Source: Gelidibacter japonicus
GTDB lineage: Bacteria > Bacteroidota > Bacteroidia > Flavobacteriales > Flavobacteriaceae
DNA length: 64,000 bases
Reading direction: 5' to 3'
Assembly: GCF_010725055.1 (NCBI RefSeq)
Contig: NZ_BJKB01000013.1
Span: forward strand, 62,001-126,000
Made by a program: the position numbers and the translations under genes. This document shows, one piece after another, positions 16,784 to 25,720 of the stretch (position 1 is the stretch's first letter; each line of letters opens with the position of its first letter). The notes under the pieces are model-generated. The model was not told the DNA's origin and did not search any database. It worked only from the letters and a program-made list of their open reading frames with translations.

Positions 16784-17680
16784 ATGTCCATTGAAGTCAC
16801 TAATATTAGCAAACTATACGCCGATCAAAAAGCGCTCAACAACATTTCCTTTAAAGTAGATAAAGGCGAAATCGTTGGTTTTTTAGGTCCCAACGGGGCT
16901 GGTAAATCCACAATGATGAAAATCCTGACCACCTATATTGAAGCTTCTGATGGTGAAGCAAAAGTAAACGACTTTGATGTTCAAATAAATCCGCGCGAAG
17001 TTCAAAAACGTGTCGGGTATTTACCTGAGCACAATCCCCTCTACTTAGAAATGTATGTCAAGGAATATTTGTCATTCAATGCGGATGTTTACAAAGTCTC
17101 AAAATCCAGAATTGAAGAAGTTATTGAGCTTACGGGACTAACAACAGAAGCCCATAAAAAGATAGGACAACTTTCAAAAGGTTATAGGCAACGCGTCGGA
17201 TTGGCGAACGCCCTATTACACGATCCGGAAGTGTTGATCCTGGATGAACCTACTACAGGATTGGATCCAAATCAGTTGGTGGAAATCAGACATCTGATCA
17301 AATCTTTGGGGAAAGAAAAAACAGTCTTTTTGTCCACCCACATTATGCAAGAAGTGGAAGCTATCTGTGATCGCGTCATCATTATCAATAAAGGCGAGAT
17401 TGTTGCTGACAAAAAACTTTCGGATTTAAAAGCCAACCAAGAGCAAATTATCGAAGTTGAATTTGATTATCGTGTTGAAGATATTCTGATGAACCGCTTA
17501 AAACACATACAAAACGTCAAAAATACGCACGATTTTATATATGAATTGACCTTTTCTACCAAAGAAGATATGCGTCCAATGGTGTTTGATTTTGCACATG
17601 ATAATGGCTTGAAAATTCTACGACTCAACCAAAAGAATAAAAACCTGGAAAGCCTGTTTAGGGAGTTGACCATGGAATAA
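16784..17680 (+). CDS. gldA: Gliding motility ABC transporter ATP-binding protein GldA
   Basis: A 298-residue ABC ATPase: Walker A GPNGAGKST (about 34-42), signature LSKGYRQRVG, Walker B LILDEPTTGLD and the switch histidine in STHIMQEVEAI. It closely resembles GldA, which in flavobacteria works with GldF and GldG in a transporter needed for gliding. The gldF and gldG genes are not adjacent here, so the assignment rests on overall similarity; a general ABC-2 type export ATPase is the alternative. It converges with the lipoprotein gene, leaving only 4 bp between stops. Confidence 0.8.
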   Translation: MSIEVTNISKLYADQKALNNISFKVDKGEIVGFLGPNGAGKSTMMKILTTYIEASDGEAKVNDFDVQINPREVQKRVGYLPEHNPLYLEMYVKEYLSFNADVYKVSKSRIEEVIELTGLTTEAHKKIGQLSKGYRQRVGLANALLHDPEVLILDEPTTGLDPNQLVEIRHLIKSLGKEKTVFLSTHIMQEVEAICDRVIIINKGEIVADKKLSDLKANQEQIIEVEFDYRVEDILMNRLKHIQNVKNTHDFIYELTFSTKEDMRPMVFDFAHDNGLKILRLNQKNKNLESLFRELTME

Positions 17681-17684
17681 AGGC

Positions 17685-18434
17685 TTATTCTAAAATCAAA
17701 CGTCCTTTATAATAAGTTTCAACCTCCACAATAGGAGGTTCATTTACCACAATAACATTGCCTGTACTTCTTATTTCTCCTCTTAATGATGCCTGCGGAT
17801 TAAGAATCATGTCATTACTACTGCGCTGAAATATTCTGATATTTTGTGCAATTAAGTGCCGGCCTTCAAATCGAGAATCGCCAGAATAGAAACCGATTTC
17901 CAAATTCTCTACCGTCCCGTTTAAAAATAAATGGGACAAGTTGTTAGTCACTACATTCAGGTTTGTGCAATTGACCTCCAATCTAAAATCGCCCACCGTA
18001 TGGTATTGGTCTTCAGCTTCAAAATCTTCAGAAATCAAAGTCAAATTTGGATAGTTTAAAACACCATCACTCAAAATAGGTAGTCCTGTACTGGATCTGA
18101 GATCGGTAATATTGGGCGCACTAACGTAAATTTTAGTAATGCCATAGTCTCGTGTGATATTGCAGCCGTTATGGTCTTTTAATAGCAATACATCATCTTC
18201 TATTTTTACTTCAATATCATTCCTCAAATATTCGCCGGTCTCGACGACGACCTTATGCTCTGGTGCTTCCTTAAGGATGAGTTGCACCCGCTCAAAAACA
18301 ATAATCTTACTAAACGCAGCCACAGGAACTTCCATCTGAATAATTGGTCCAGCATTCTGCAAACAATCAGGCATCACCTTGGCATTGCATGACAGCAAGA
18401 CTATTGCAAATAGGATGTAAATGTATTTTTTCAT
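17685..18434 (-). CDS. Head-GIN domain (DUF2807-type) lipoprotein
   Basis: A 249-residue protein starting MKKYIYILFAIVLLSC, a lipoprotein signal whose lipobox ends in LLSC. The rest is a repetitive beta-rich domain like the putative auto-transporter adhesin/head-GIN family (FSKIIVFERVQLILKEAPEHKVVVETGEYL, then a ladder of short strands such as LTLISEDFEAEDQYHTVGDFRLEV, positions 120-200). It is probably anchored in the outer membrane or periplasm. Function unknown. The chosen start puts the signal at the N terminus; an ATG 11 codons upstream would mask it. Confidence 0.75.
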   Translation of the reverse strand: MKKYIYILFAIVLLSCNAKVMPDCLQNAGPIIQMEVPVAAFSKIIVFERVQLILKEAPEHKVVVETGEYLRNDIEVKIEDDVLLLKDHNGCNITRDYGITKIYVSAPNITDLRSSTGLPILSDGVLNYPNLTLISEDFEAEDQYHTVGDFRLEVNCTNLNVVTNNLSHLFLNGTVENLEIGFYSGDSRFEGRHLIAQNIRIFQRSSNDMILNPQASLRGEIRSTGNVIVVNEPPIVEVETYYKGRLILE

Positions 18435-18639
18435 TATATTTCTTTCCGAATAACTACTATTGATCAAACCATTTTTCTTCGCGCTTCAAGCTTCGTTATT
18501 CCTATATTACTTATTTTTTATTTTTATTTGTTATTACAATTCTGTCTCTCATCTATGTACTATTTATTAACCTTCACATTCGACAAATCAGCAATCAACA
18601 ATCAATAATCGTCAATCAGTGCTCCCCACTTCCCACTTC

Positions 18640-19734
18640 CTACAATCGCACTCCCACGCCAAATTCAACCGCTTCTGCCTTTGCGCCATGGGCTTTTAAG
18701 GTAATCGCACCAAAAAACTGATCTCCAAAATAGCGTTTTAAGCCTATTCTGTTATAAACTCGACCTTCAAAATCGTAAGGATAGTACACGTAATAGCCCA
18801 GTTGAGCAATTACGGATAGTTTATTAATAAACAATTCATGCCCCACAAAAACGCCTACACGTTTGTAATCTGTATCAGGATCCACATTACGTTCTGGATA
18901 GGCCACCGAGTAGAAATAGATCAATTCCTTTAGAAACTGGGCAAAAAACATATCTGTTCCGATCTGAAATGCACTTTTCCTGTTGATGCGTTTATCAGCA
19001 TAGAACGATACGTTATAAAATGGAAATTGCCCAGTACCGATGATATCGCTCTCATTGACACCTGTCCTAAAGGCAAGATTGTATTTGATCTTTTCCGTGA
19101 ATTTTTTAGATTCAGTTGATGGTTGATAGTTGGGTTCTTTGCTATAATCAAATAAATAATTGGTTCCTATATTAAAAACAAACGTATTGGTGGAGTTGTT
19201 TGGAGCCCTAACATTTGCGTTGGAATAATGGATCACTGAAATCCCCGCCTGAAACCCCAAACCTTTAAAAACATTCTCTTTTTTATAATTGAGCATGAGA
19301 TAGGTAGTGCTCATCAAATCCGAGCCATAGGCCCCGTTCAAATAATTGGTTTCTTTTTGGTACGGATTGGTGGTGTAAGCAATACCCTGTCCAATTCTGA
19401 AGTTAAGATTCCGTTTTAAAAAATAGAAATTATAATGGGCATACACGCCGTAGTTCTCACCTAAATATTGGTTTTTCATATCCTGATAGATGAAAGAAGC
19501 TCCCCAATCTGGGTAATTGTAGCGACTTTCCCATGGCTTATGACCGTATGTTTTTTTGTTAAAGCTTAAAATCAGACCGGTGGGATGATCAGTGATGAGA
19601 TGGGCTATATCCGGATTGTGTTCAAGAATGGTTCCATAGAAATAATTGGCGTCTAAGGTAAACAGTCCAGGATTCTGTTGCGCAAACAGACATGAACTCG
19701 TTAAACAAAAAACACCAACTAGAAAATACTTCAT
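18640..19734 (-). CDS. PagL-like acyloxyacyl hydrolase, outer membrane
   Basis: A 364-residue exported protein (signal peptide MKYFLVGVFCLTSSCLFAQ) with alternating strands expected of a beta-barrel and a C terminus ending VEFGVGVRL. The segment GISVIHYSNANVRAPNNSTN carries the His-x-Ser pattern of PagL-type lipid A 3-O-deacylases (IHYSNAN). In that family the enzyme sits in the outer membrane and trims acyl chains from lipopolysaccharide. It is longer than enterobacterial PagL, as is usual in Bacteroidetes. Activity is inferred from the motif. Confidence 0.75.
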   Translation of the reverse strand: MKYFLVGVFCLTSSCLFAQQNPGLFTLDANYFYGTILEHNPDIAHLITDHPTGLILSFNKKTYGHKPWESRYNYPDWGASFIYQDMKNQYLGENYGVYAHYNFYFLKRNLNFRIGQGIAYTTNPYQKETNYLNGAYGSDLMSTTYLMLNYKKENVFKGLGFQAGISVIHYSNANVRAPNNSTNTFVFNIGTNYLFDYSKEPNYQPSTESKKFTEKIKYNLAFRTGVNESDIIGTGQFPFYNVSFYADKRINRKSAFQIGTDMFFAQFLKELIYFYSVAYPERNVDPDTDYKRVGVFVGHELFINKLSVIAQLGYYVYYPYDFEGRVYNRIGLKRYFGDQFFGAITLKAHGAKAEAVEFGVGVRL

Positions 19735-19751
19735 TCATTTGAGTTATACCG

Positions 19752-19759
19752 CAAATTTA
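19752..19759 (-). promoter_or_regulatory. Candidate -7 element for the PagL-like gene
   Basis: TAAATTTG on the minus strand fits TAnnTTTG, 18 bp before the start codon. No matching -33 TTG was seen. Confidence 0.3.
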
Positions 19760-19832
19760 AAAGAATAATTAAAACCGGAAGGCTTGTAGGAATCTATCTT
19801 TTTAAGTTGGTGTCTTAGATCTTAGCTTAAAC

Positions 19833-20789
19833 TCAAAAAACTTGAGATGCAATGGTTTGAATATTATCACTTTTCCCCATAGAATAGTAGTGCAGTACAG
19901 GAATTCCGGCTTTTTGTAATTCCTTTGATTGTTGGATGCACCACTCGATACCCACTTGTTTCACTTCAGAGTTGTCCTTGCATTTAATAACCTCAAGAAT
20001 CAAAGCTTCAGGCAAATCAACATGAAAACGATGAGGCAACAAGTTCAATTGCCTTTTGGTGGCAATGGGTTTTAATCCGGGAATTATCGGAATGGTGATG
20101 CCTTCTTTTCTGCATTTTTCAACAAAATCAAAATATTTCTGATTGTCAAAGAACATCTGGGTGACGACATATTCTGCGCCACTTTTTATTTTCTTCTTTA
20201 AAAAATGGATGTCACTGTCCAAGCTTGGGGATTCCATGTGTTTTTCAGGGTAGGCCGCAACACCAATGCAAAAATTGGTTTTTGAGGTATTTTGTAGTTC
20301 CTCATCAAGGTAGACTCCATCGTTCAGTGCATTAATCTGCTGCACCAAACCATTGGCGTACTCATGGCCTTCTTTTTCAGGGGTGAAATAGGTTTCAGTT
20401 TTAACGGCATCGCCTCTTAAGGCCATGACATTCTGAATACCCAAAAAATCGAGGTCGATCAGGAAATTTTCGGTATCTTCCTTAGTAAAACCCCCACATA
20501 AAATATGCGGAATAGCATCCACTTTGTACCTGTTTTGAATGGCTGCACAAATACCCACAGTTCCAGGCCGCTTCTTGACCACTTGTCGTTTAAGCAATCC
20601 GTTTTCCTGTTCTTTATAAATATATTCTTCTCGATGGTAAGTCACATCAATAAACGGCGGATTGAATTCCATTAACGGATCAATATTATCAAAAATTGAT
20701 TTGATATGTTGCCCTTTTAATGGGGGTAAAATTTCAAACGAAAACTGTGTATTTCCGTTGGCTTGTGCTATATGTTCTGTTACTTTCAT
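19833..20789 (-). CDS. metF: Methylenetetrahydrofolate reductase
   Basis: A 318-residue flavoenzyme that reduces 5,10-methylene-THF to 5-methyl-THF, the methyl donor for MetH. Visible: FSFEILPPLKG near the N terminus, IDVTYHREEY, LCGGFTKEDTENFLIDL, NVMALRGDA, FCIGVAAYPEKH and GAEYVVTQMFFDN. It follows metH on the same strand and so belongs to the methionine synthase transcript. I start at MKVTEHIAQANG. The longer reading (20828) reads through a palindromic repeat and adds KKRSPLSWGVD, probably spurious. Confidence 0.93.
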   Translation of the reverse strand: MKVTEHIAQANGNTQFSFEILPPLKGQHIKSIFDNIDPLMEFNPPFIDVTYHREEYIYKEQENGLLKRQVVKKRPGTVGICAAIQNRYKVDAIPHILCGGFTKEDTENFLIDLDFLGIQNVMALRGDAVKTETYFTPEKEGHEYANGLVQQINALNDGVYLDEELQNTSKTNFCIGVAAYPEKHMESPSLDSDIHFLKKKIKSGAEYVVTQMFFDNQKYFDFVEKCRKEGITIPIIPGLKPIATKRQLNLLPHRFHVDLPEALILEVIKCKDNSEVKQVGIEWCIQQSKELQKAGIPVLHYYSMGKSDNIQTIASQVF

Positions 20790-20796
20790 GTCAACT

Positions 20797-20812
20797 CCCC
20801 ACGAAAGTGGGG
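20797..20812. repeat. Perfect hairpin repeat abutting the metF start
   Basis: CCCCACGAAAGTGGGG is a perfect 6-bp inverted repeat with a 4-nt centre. On the metF mRNA it would form a hairpin ending 7 nt before the start codon. It is typical of dispersed palindromes that insert between flavobacterial genes. Confidence 0.75.
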
Positions 20813-20823
20813 ATCTCTTTTTT

Positions 20824-20841
20824 GCCACGAATACACGAATG
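20824..20841. repeat. Dispersed motif GCCACGAATNCACGAATG, copy 1
   Basis: The 18-bp motif recurs at 37147-37164 with one base difference, each time shortly upstream of a minus-strand gene (metF, metZ). It is probably part of a dispersed non-coding repeat. Confidence 0.55.
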
Positions 20842-20952
20842 TATTCTATGATTTACAATTAATATTTATTTTTTTACTCTGCGTTCCTCTGGGTCTCTCT
20901 GCGAAACTTTGCGGTATAGGTATTTCACAGAGAGACACATAGCATTTCATCT

Positions 20953-23628
20953 TTAATCCGCTAAATTTGGGTTCAACCATTTTTCAGCTTCTTCATTAGA
21001 AACGCCTCGTCTTTTCGCATAATCTTTCAATTGATCGTCGGTTATTTTCCCCAATCCAAAGTATTTGGCTTCCTTATTTGCAAAATAATACCCCGAAACA
21101 CTTGCTGCAGGCCACATGGCCAAACTATCCGTGATTTCTACACCAATATTTTCTTTGACCTGTAACAGTCTCCAAATGGTTTTTTTCTCCAAATGGTCAG
21201 GACAGGCTGGATATCCAGGTGCTGGACGAATTCCTTTATAGCTTTCTTTGATCAGTTCCTCATTAGATAAATCCTCATCAGTATCGTAGCCCCAATGATC
21301 AATCCGTACTTCCCTATGCAAATACTCAGCAAATGCCTCGGCAAGACGATCTGCAATGGCCTTGATCATAATGGCGTTATAATCGTCCAAATCCTCTTCA
21401 AATTTTTTCGCCAATTCTGCTGTACCAAATCCTGTCGATACACAGAAACATCCCATATAATCTTTTTTTCCTGAATCTTTTGGTGCTATGAAATCGGCTA
21501 AAGCGATATTTGGAACGCCTTCGCGTTTATCCAATTGCTGCCGAAGGGTTAAAAACGTAACTTTTGGTTTTCCTGATTCGTCATAAATCTCAATGTCATC
21601 ATCATTTATGGTATTAGCAGGGAACAGTCCAAAAATAGCTTTAGCTTTTAAAAGTTTTCCGTCGAAGACTTTTTTCAATAGTGCTTTTGCATCTTTAAAT
21701 AGTTCAGTGGCTTGTTCTCCCACAACCTCATCGGTTAGGATATCGGGATATTTTCCGTGCAAATCCCAGCTTCTAAAAAACGGACTCCAATCAATAAATT
21801 CCTCCAGCTTTGTCAATTCAAAGTCTTCGATAACCTGAACGCCCAACTGATTGGGTTTAATAATTTCTGCCGTATTCCAATCGACTTTATATTTTCTGTT
21901 TCGCGCTTCCTCAATCGTGATATAATTCTTTTGTTTGCCACGTTTTAAAAACTGCTCGCGAAATTTCTCATATTCCTCACGAATTTGTTCTTTATACACC
22001 CGATTGTCTTTTTGGAGCAAACTACCTACAACAGTCACTGCCCTTGAGGCATCGTTGACATGTACGGTGGTGTGGCCATAGTTTGGAGCAATCTTAACGG
22101 CTGCATGTGCTCTGGAGGTCGTGGCACCACCTATCATTAACGGAATGTTAATATTTTTCTTTTCCATTTCTTTGGAGACATAGACCATTTCATCCAATGA
22201 CGGTGTAATAAGTCCACTTAATCCAATAATATCGACGTTTTCCCTAATGGCCGTTTCAATAATTTTTTCAGGCGGCACCATCACACCCAAATCGATGATT
22301 TCATAATTGTTACATCCCAAAACAACGCTGACGATATTTTTACCAATATCATGTACATCACCTTTTACGGTTGCCATTAATACTCGTCCGGCAAACTCTT
22401 GCTTTCCATCTTTCTCGGCTTCAATAAAAGGTTGCAGATAGGCAACGGCCTTTTTCATCACTCGAGCCGATTTGACCACTTGGGGCAAGAACATTTTTCC
22501 ACTACCAAATAAATCACCAACCACGCCCATCCCAATCATTAAATGGCCTTCAATAACTTCAATTGGTTTTAAGGTTTCTTGACGGGCCTGCTCTACATCT
22601 TCTATGATAAAAGCTTCAATCCCTTTAACCAAGGAATGGGTGATGCGCTCTTGTAGTGGATCATTTCGCCATTCCAAAATCTTGGCAACATCTTCCTTTT
22701 TATCACCTTTAACCGTCTCAGAAAAGTCCAACAAACGCTCCGTGGCATCATCACGTCGGTCAAACAGAACATCTTCCACATGCTCTAATAAATCCTTTGG
22801 AATTTCGTCATAAACCTCCAACATGGTCGGATTGACGATGCCCATGTTCATTCCGTGCTGAATGGCATGGTACAGAAATGCCGAGTTGATGGCTTCACGA
22901 ACAACTGTATTCCCCCTAAAAGAAAACGAAACGTTACTCACACCACCAGAAACATTAGCATACGGAAGATTCTCACGAATCCATTGGGTAGCCTTGAAAA
23001 AGTCGAGAGCATTCAAACGGTGCTCCTCCATTCCTGTCGCCACCGGGAAAATATTGGGATCAAAAATTATATCCTGAGGTGGGAATTTGACTTTGTTCAC
23101 CAAAATATCGTACGAGCGCTTACAGATTTCGATACGCCGTTCTAAGGTATCGGCTTGCCCATCTTCATCAAAAGCCATCACTATGACGGCTGCTCCGTAT
23201 CGTTTCACCAATTTAGCTTGATGAATAAACGTCTCTTCACCTTCCTTCAAGCTTATGGAGTTGACTACCGATTTTCCTTGCACTACTTTCAATCCCGCTT
23301 CAATGATTTCCCATTTGGAACTGTCAATCATGATGGGCAATCGGGCGATATCGGGTTCTGAAGCAATAAGGTTTAAGAACTTGGTCATCGCATTCACGCC
23401 GTCCAACATGCCTTCATCCATATTGACATCAATAATTTGCGCGCCGCCTTCAACCTGATCTCGTGCCACATCTAAGGCTTCACTGTAGTTTTCGTCTTTT
23501 ATAAGACGTAGGAATTTACGTGATCCTGTGACGTTGGTGCGCTCGCCTACGTTGATGAAATTACTTTCAGGAGTTACGATTAATGGCTCGAGTCCTGAAA
23601 GTGTTAGATATTTATTTTGTTTCTTCAT
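20953..23628 (-). CDS. metH: Cobalamin-dependent methionine synthase, folate/B12/activation part
   Basis: About 891 residues lacking the homocysteine-binding domain, which is in the separate gene at 24458-25468. Order: pterin-binding domain ([18 protein letters not shown] to about 300), B12 cap (about 330-440), B12-binding domain with [20 protein letters not shown] (axial histidine in DVHDIG) and [15 protein letters not shown], and the C-terminal activation domain with SAM-binding [14 protein letters not shown]. It transfers methyl from methyl-THF to homocysteine via cobalamin. Start [16 protein letters not shown]; six further upstream codons (to 23646) are possible. SAM-I control through the upstream metH half is likely if they are cotranscribed. 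Confidence 0.93.
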   Translation of the reverse strand: MKKQNKYLTLSGLEPLIVTPESNFINVGERTNVTGSRKFLRLIKDENYSEALDVARDQVEGGAQIIDVNMDEGMLDGVNAMTKFLNLIASEPDIARLPIMIDSSKWEIIEAGLKVVQGKSVVNSISLKEGEETFIHQAKLVKRYGAAVIVMAFDEDGQADTLERRIEICKRSYDILVNKVKFPPQDIIFDPNIFPVATGMEEHRLNALDFFKATQWIRENLPYANVSGGVSNVSFSFRGNTVVREAINSAFLYHAIQHGMNMGIVNPTMLEVYDEIPKDLLEHVEDVLFDRRDDATERLLDFSETVKGDKKEDVAKILEWRNDPLQERITHSLVKGIEAFIIEDVEQARQETLKPIEVIEGHLMIGMGVVGDLFGSGKMFLPQVVKSARVMKKAVAYLQPFIEAEKDGKQEFAGRVLMATVKGDVHDIGKNIVSVVLGCNNYEIIDLGVMVPPEKIIETAIRENVDIIGLSGLITPSLDEMVYVSKEMEKKNINIPLMIGGATTSRAHAAVKIAPNYGHTTVHVNDASRAVTVVGSLLQKDNRVYKEQIREEYEKFREQFLKRGKQKNYITIEEARNRKYKVDWNTAEIIKPNQLGVQVIEDFELTKLEEFIDWSPFFRSWDLHGKYPDILTDEVVGEQATELFKDAKALLKKVFDGKLLKAKAIFGLFPANTINDDDIEIYDESGKPKVTFLTLRQQLDKREGVPNIALADFIAPKDSGKKDYMGCFCVSTGFGTAELAKKFEEDLDDYNAIMIKAIADRLAEAFAEYLHREVRIDHWGYDTDEDLSNEELIKESYKGIRPAPGYPACPDHLEKKTIWRLLQVKENIGVEITDSLAMWPAASVSGYYFANKEAKYFGLGKITDDQLKDYAKRRGVSNEEAEKWLNPNLAD

Positions 23629-23716
23629 TTTCTTTCTATTTCGCATGCATATGTATTCTCTATGACACTTTATTAAAATGCGATAATATTAAATATTTAC
23701 TATCCGTTTTATCATA

Positions 23717-23812
23717 TCAACAAGATTCCTGCCTTCGCAGGAATTTGCTTTCTGGGGTGACAACCAAGGGTTCTAATCCAGAAAGTGCTAAGTATTTGTG
23801 TTTTTTGCTCAT
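23717..23812 (-). pseudogene. Remnant of a second metH 5' end
   Basis: This 31-codon ORF starts MSKKHKYLALSGLEPLVVTP then ESKF, clearly homologous to the first 23 residues of the intact downstream metH ([24 protein letters not shown]). After ESKF it runs straight into a palindromic repeat (ATTCCTGC..GCAGGAAT) and stops. It looks like the truncated 5' end of a former or duplicated metH copy, cut at the point where the repeat inserted. Confidence 0.75.
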
Positions 23813-23858
23813 TATCATTCTATTCATAAGGTTTAGCAACGCTGAACCTAAAAGTTTA

Positions 23859-24484
23859 CTGCTCTAAGATGGCGATAAGTGACTCCATACTTTGGCTAAT
23901 TGTAACTGTCATAATTTTGCTTTTGTACATGAGATTCCTGCGTTCGCAGGAATTGGCTATAACTATCTTAATTTTGCTTTTGTTCACGAGATTCCTGCCT
24001 CCGCAGGAATTGGTTACTGCTCTAATTTGACCTAAAGTGATTCAATACTTAGCCAAACTTCAATTGTCATAATATTTCCTTTGTACATGAGATTCCTGCG
24101 TTCGCAGGAATTGGCTATAACTATCTTAATTTTGCTTTTGTTCACGAGATTCCTGCCTCCGCAGGAATTGGTTACTGCTCTAATTTGACCTAAAGTGATT
24201 CAATACTTAGCCAAACTTCAATTGTCATAATATTTCCTTTGTACATGAGATTCCTGCGTTCGCAGGAATTGGCTATAACTATCTTAATTTTGCTTTTGTT
24301 CACGAGATTCCTGCCTCCGCAGGAATTGGTTACTGCTCTAATTTGACCTAAAGTGATTCAATACTTAGCCAAACTTCAATTGTCATAATATTTCCTTTGT
24401 ACATGAGATTCCTGCGTTCGCAGGAATTGGCTATAACTATCTTAATTTTGCTTTTGTTCACGAGATTCCTGCCTCCGCAGGAAT
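23859..24484. repeat. 158-bp tandem repeat array (about four units)
   Basis: Three consecutive units of 158 bp (starting 24011, 24169 and 24327) look identical or nearly so. A fourth, leftmost unit (about 23859-24010) has a diverged first half and a matching second half. Each unit contains two palindromes, ATTCCTGCGTTCGCAGGAAT and ATTCCTGCCTCCGCAGGAAT, separated by about 37 bp of AT-rich sequence. The array ends inside the 3' end of the upstream metH half, whose stop codon is repeat sequence. No ORF is evident. Confidence 0.92.
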
Positions 24485-25468
24485 TCTACGAGGTTTATAG
24501 TTTTTTGCGGTTTCTGCTATTTTTTGAATATGCTCTGGGGTAGATCCACAACAGCCACCAACAATATTGATCAATCCATCTTTCAGGTATTCTTCAATAA
24601 AAGCGTTCATTTGATCAGGGGTCTGTTCGTATTCTCCAAAAGCATTTGGTAATCCTGCATTGGGGTGCGCTGATGTAAAAAACTCTGTTTCGTTGGATAA
24701 TCGTTGTAAATAAGGTTGTAATTGATCTGCTCCAAGCGCGCAATTAAATCCGACGCTGAGCAAAGGAATATGGGAAATGGACAGTAAAAACGCTTCCACT
24801 GTTTGTCCAGAAAGTGTCCGTCCAGAAGCATCTGTAATGGTTCCTGAAACCATGATTGGAATATCGAGGTCTCGTTCTTCTTTGACCTCATCAATAGCAA
24901 ACAAGGCGGCTTTGGCATTTAAGGTATCAAAAATCGTTTCTACCAGTAAAATATCGACACCTCCATCAATCAAAGCTTCCACTTGCTGTTTATAGGCAAT
25001 CCGAAGCTCGTCAAAGGTGATGGCTCGAAATTCTGGCCGATTGACATCTGGCGATAAACTTGCGGTTTTATTGGTAGGCCCAATGCTGCCTGCAACAAAT
25101 CGTGGTTTATTAGGATTGGCTTTGGTAAATTCATCGGCAACTTGTTTGGCTATTTTAGCAGATTCGAAATTCAGTTCGTAAACCAAATCCTCCAAATTAT
25201 AGTCGGCCATAGCGATGGTAGTTCCCGAAAAGGTATTGGTTTCTACAATATCTGCTCCCGCCTCAAAATATTTACGATGAACATCAGCAATAGCCTGTGG
25301 CTGGGTTAATGATAGCAAATCATTATTGCCTTTAAGTGAGCTTGGATAATCTTTGAAACGTTCGCCACGAAAATCTTCTTCAGAGAAGTTATAGCGTTGC
25401 AACATGGTCCCCATGGCACCATCTAAGATGAGAATACGGTCTTGTAAAATTCGATTGATATCTGACAT
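24458..25468 (-). CDS. metH: Homocysteine S-methyltransferase domain protein (N-terminal half of MetH)
   Basis: A 336-residue protein equal to the homocysteine-binding module of Met[17 protein letters not shown] at the N terminus, [15 protein letters not shown], and the zinc ligands in [12 protein letters not shown] and the CC pair of [13 protein letters not shown]. It acts with the separate B12/folate part encoded downstream. The last codons ([13 protein letters not shown]) are palindromic-repeat sequence, so the natural C terminus has been replaced or extended by the array. A SAM-I riboswitch precedes it. Confidence 0.92.
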   Translation of the reverse strand: MSDINRILQDRILILDGAMGTMLQRYNFSEEDFRGERFKDYPSSLKGNNDLLSLTQPQAIADVHRKYFEAGADIVETNTFSGTTIAMADYNLEDLVYELNFESAKIAKQVADEFTKANPNKPRFVAGSIGPTNKTASLSPDVNRPEFRAITFDELRIAYKQQVEALIDGGVDILLVETIFDTLNAKAALFAIDEVKEERDLDIPIMVSGTITDASGRTLSGQTVEAFLLSISHIPLLSVGFNCALGADQLQPYLQRLSNETEFFTSAHPNAGLPNAFGEYEQTPDQMNAFIEEYLKDGLINIVGGCCGSTPEHIQKIAETAKNYKPRRIPAEAGIS

Positions 25469-25535
25469 TGTTTAATAAACTAAATAATGTCATCAGGAAA
25501 GTGAGGAGAAAAAACACTTTGGTTATCTGTCTTAA

Positions 25536-25553
25536 TTCTGAAACAATTCAGAA
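25536..25553 (-). other. Hairpin downstream of the metH SAM-I aptamer
   Basis: TTCTGAA-TTGT-TTCAGAA (minus strand) is a perfect 7-bp stem just 3' of the aptamer. No T-run follows, so it is a possible part of the expression platform rather than a clear terminator. Confidence 0.45.
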
Positions 25554-25555
25554 TA

Positions 25556-25662
25556 AAGTAGAATTTAGCACCTTCTTAAATTGAGATTCCTGCCTTCGCA
25601 GGAATTCGTAAGGGTTGCTAAGGCTTCACTGGGTCTAATCCCTCTGCCTTTCGTGATAACAA
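25556..25662 (-). promoter_or_regulatory. SAM-I (S-box) riboswitch upstream of metH
   Basis: Read on the minus strand, the S-box core is plain: GTTATC, then GGCAGAGGGATTAGACCC, AGTGAAGCCTTAGCAACC and finally AAGGTGCTAAATTCTACT. It lies 87 bp before the metH N-terminal half on the same strand. Binding of SAM should lower expression of methionine synthase. The P3-type arm between GCAACC and GGTGC is enlarged by an inserted palindrome. The metY copy at 42574-42660 has the ordinary short arm. Confidence 0.92.
25586..25605. repeat. Palindromic repeat inserted in the SAM-I aptamer
   Basis: ATTCCTGCCTTCGCAGGAAT, the same element as in the nearby tandem array, lies in the apical loop of the aptamer arm between GCAACCCTT and AAGGTGC. 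The conserved core is untouched. Confidence 0.85.
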
Positions 25663-25686
25663 ATTAATAATAGTATGAACTAAGGG

Positions 25687-25717
25687 CGAATTTAGTGTAT
25701 AAAAAATAGTCCACCAA
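25687..25717 (-). promoter_or_regulatory. Candidate promoter for the SAM-I/metH transcript
   Basis: TTG (25715-25717), a 20-bp spacer and TAAATTCG (25687-25694; one mismatch to TAnnTTTG) on the minus strand would start RNA about 15-20 nt before the aptamer. Confidence 0.4.
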
Positions 25718-25720
25718 CTT

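Noticed and set aside
18468-18639. Small RNA or ORF between the lipoprotein and PagL-like genes
   Set aside because: AT-rich, no stable hairpin with T-run and no ORF with recognisable features.
23583-23867. 94-codon plus-strand ORF over the metH start
   Set aside because: It runs antisense through the metH 5' end, the metH remnant and a palindrome; no family resemblance.
23859-24484. Possible CRISPR array
   Set aside because: The repeat unit is 158 bp with no unique spacers, and no cas genes are present; it is a plain tandem duplication.
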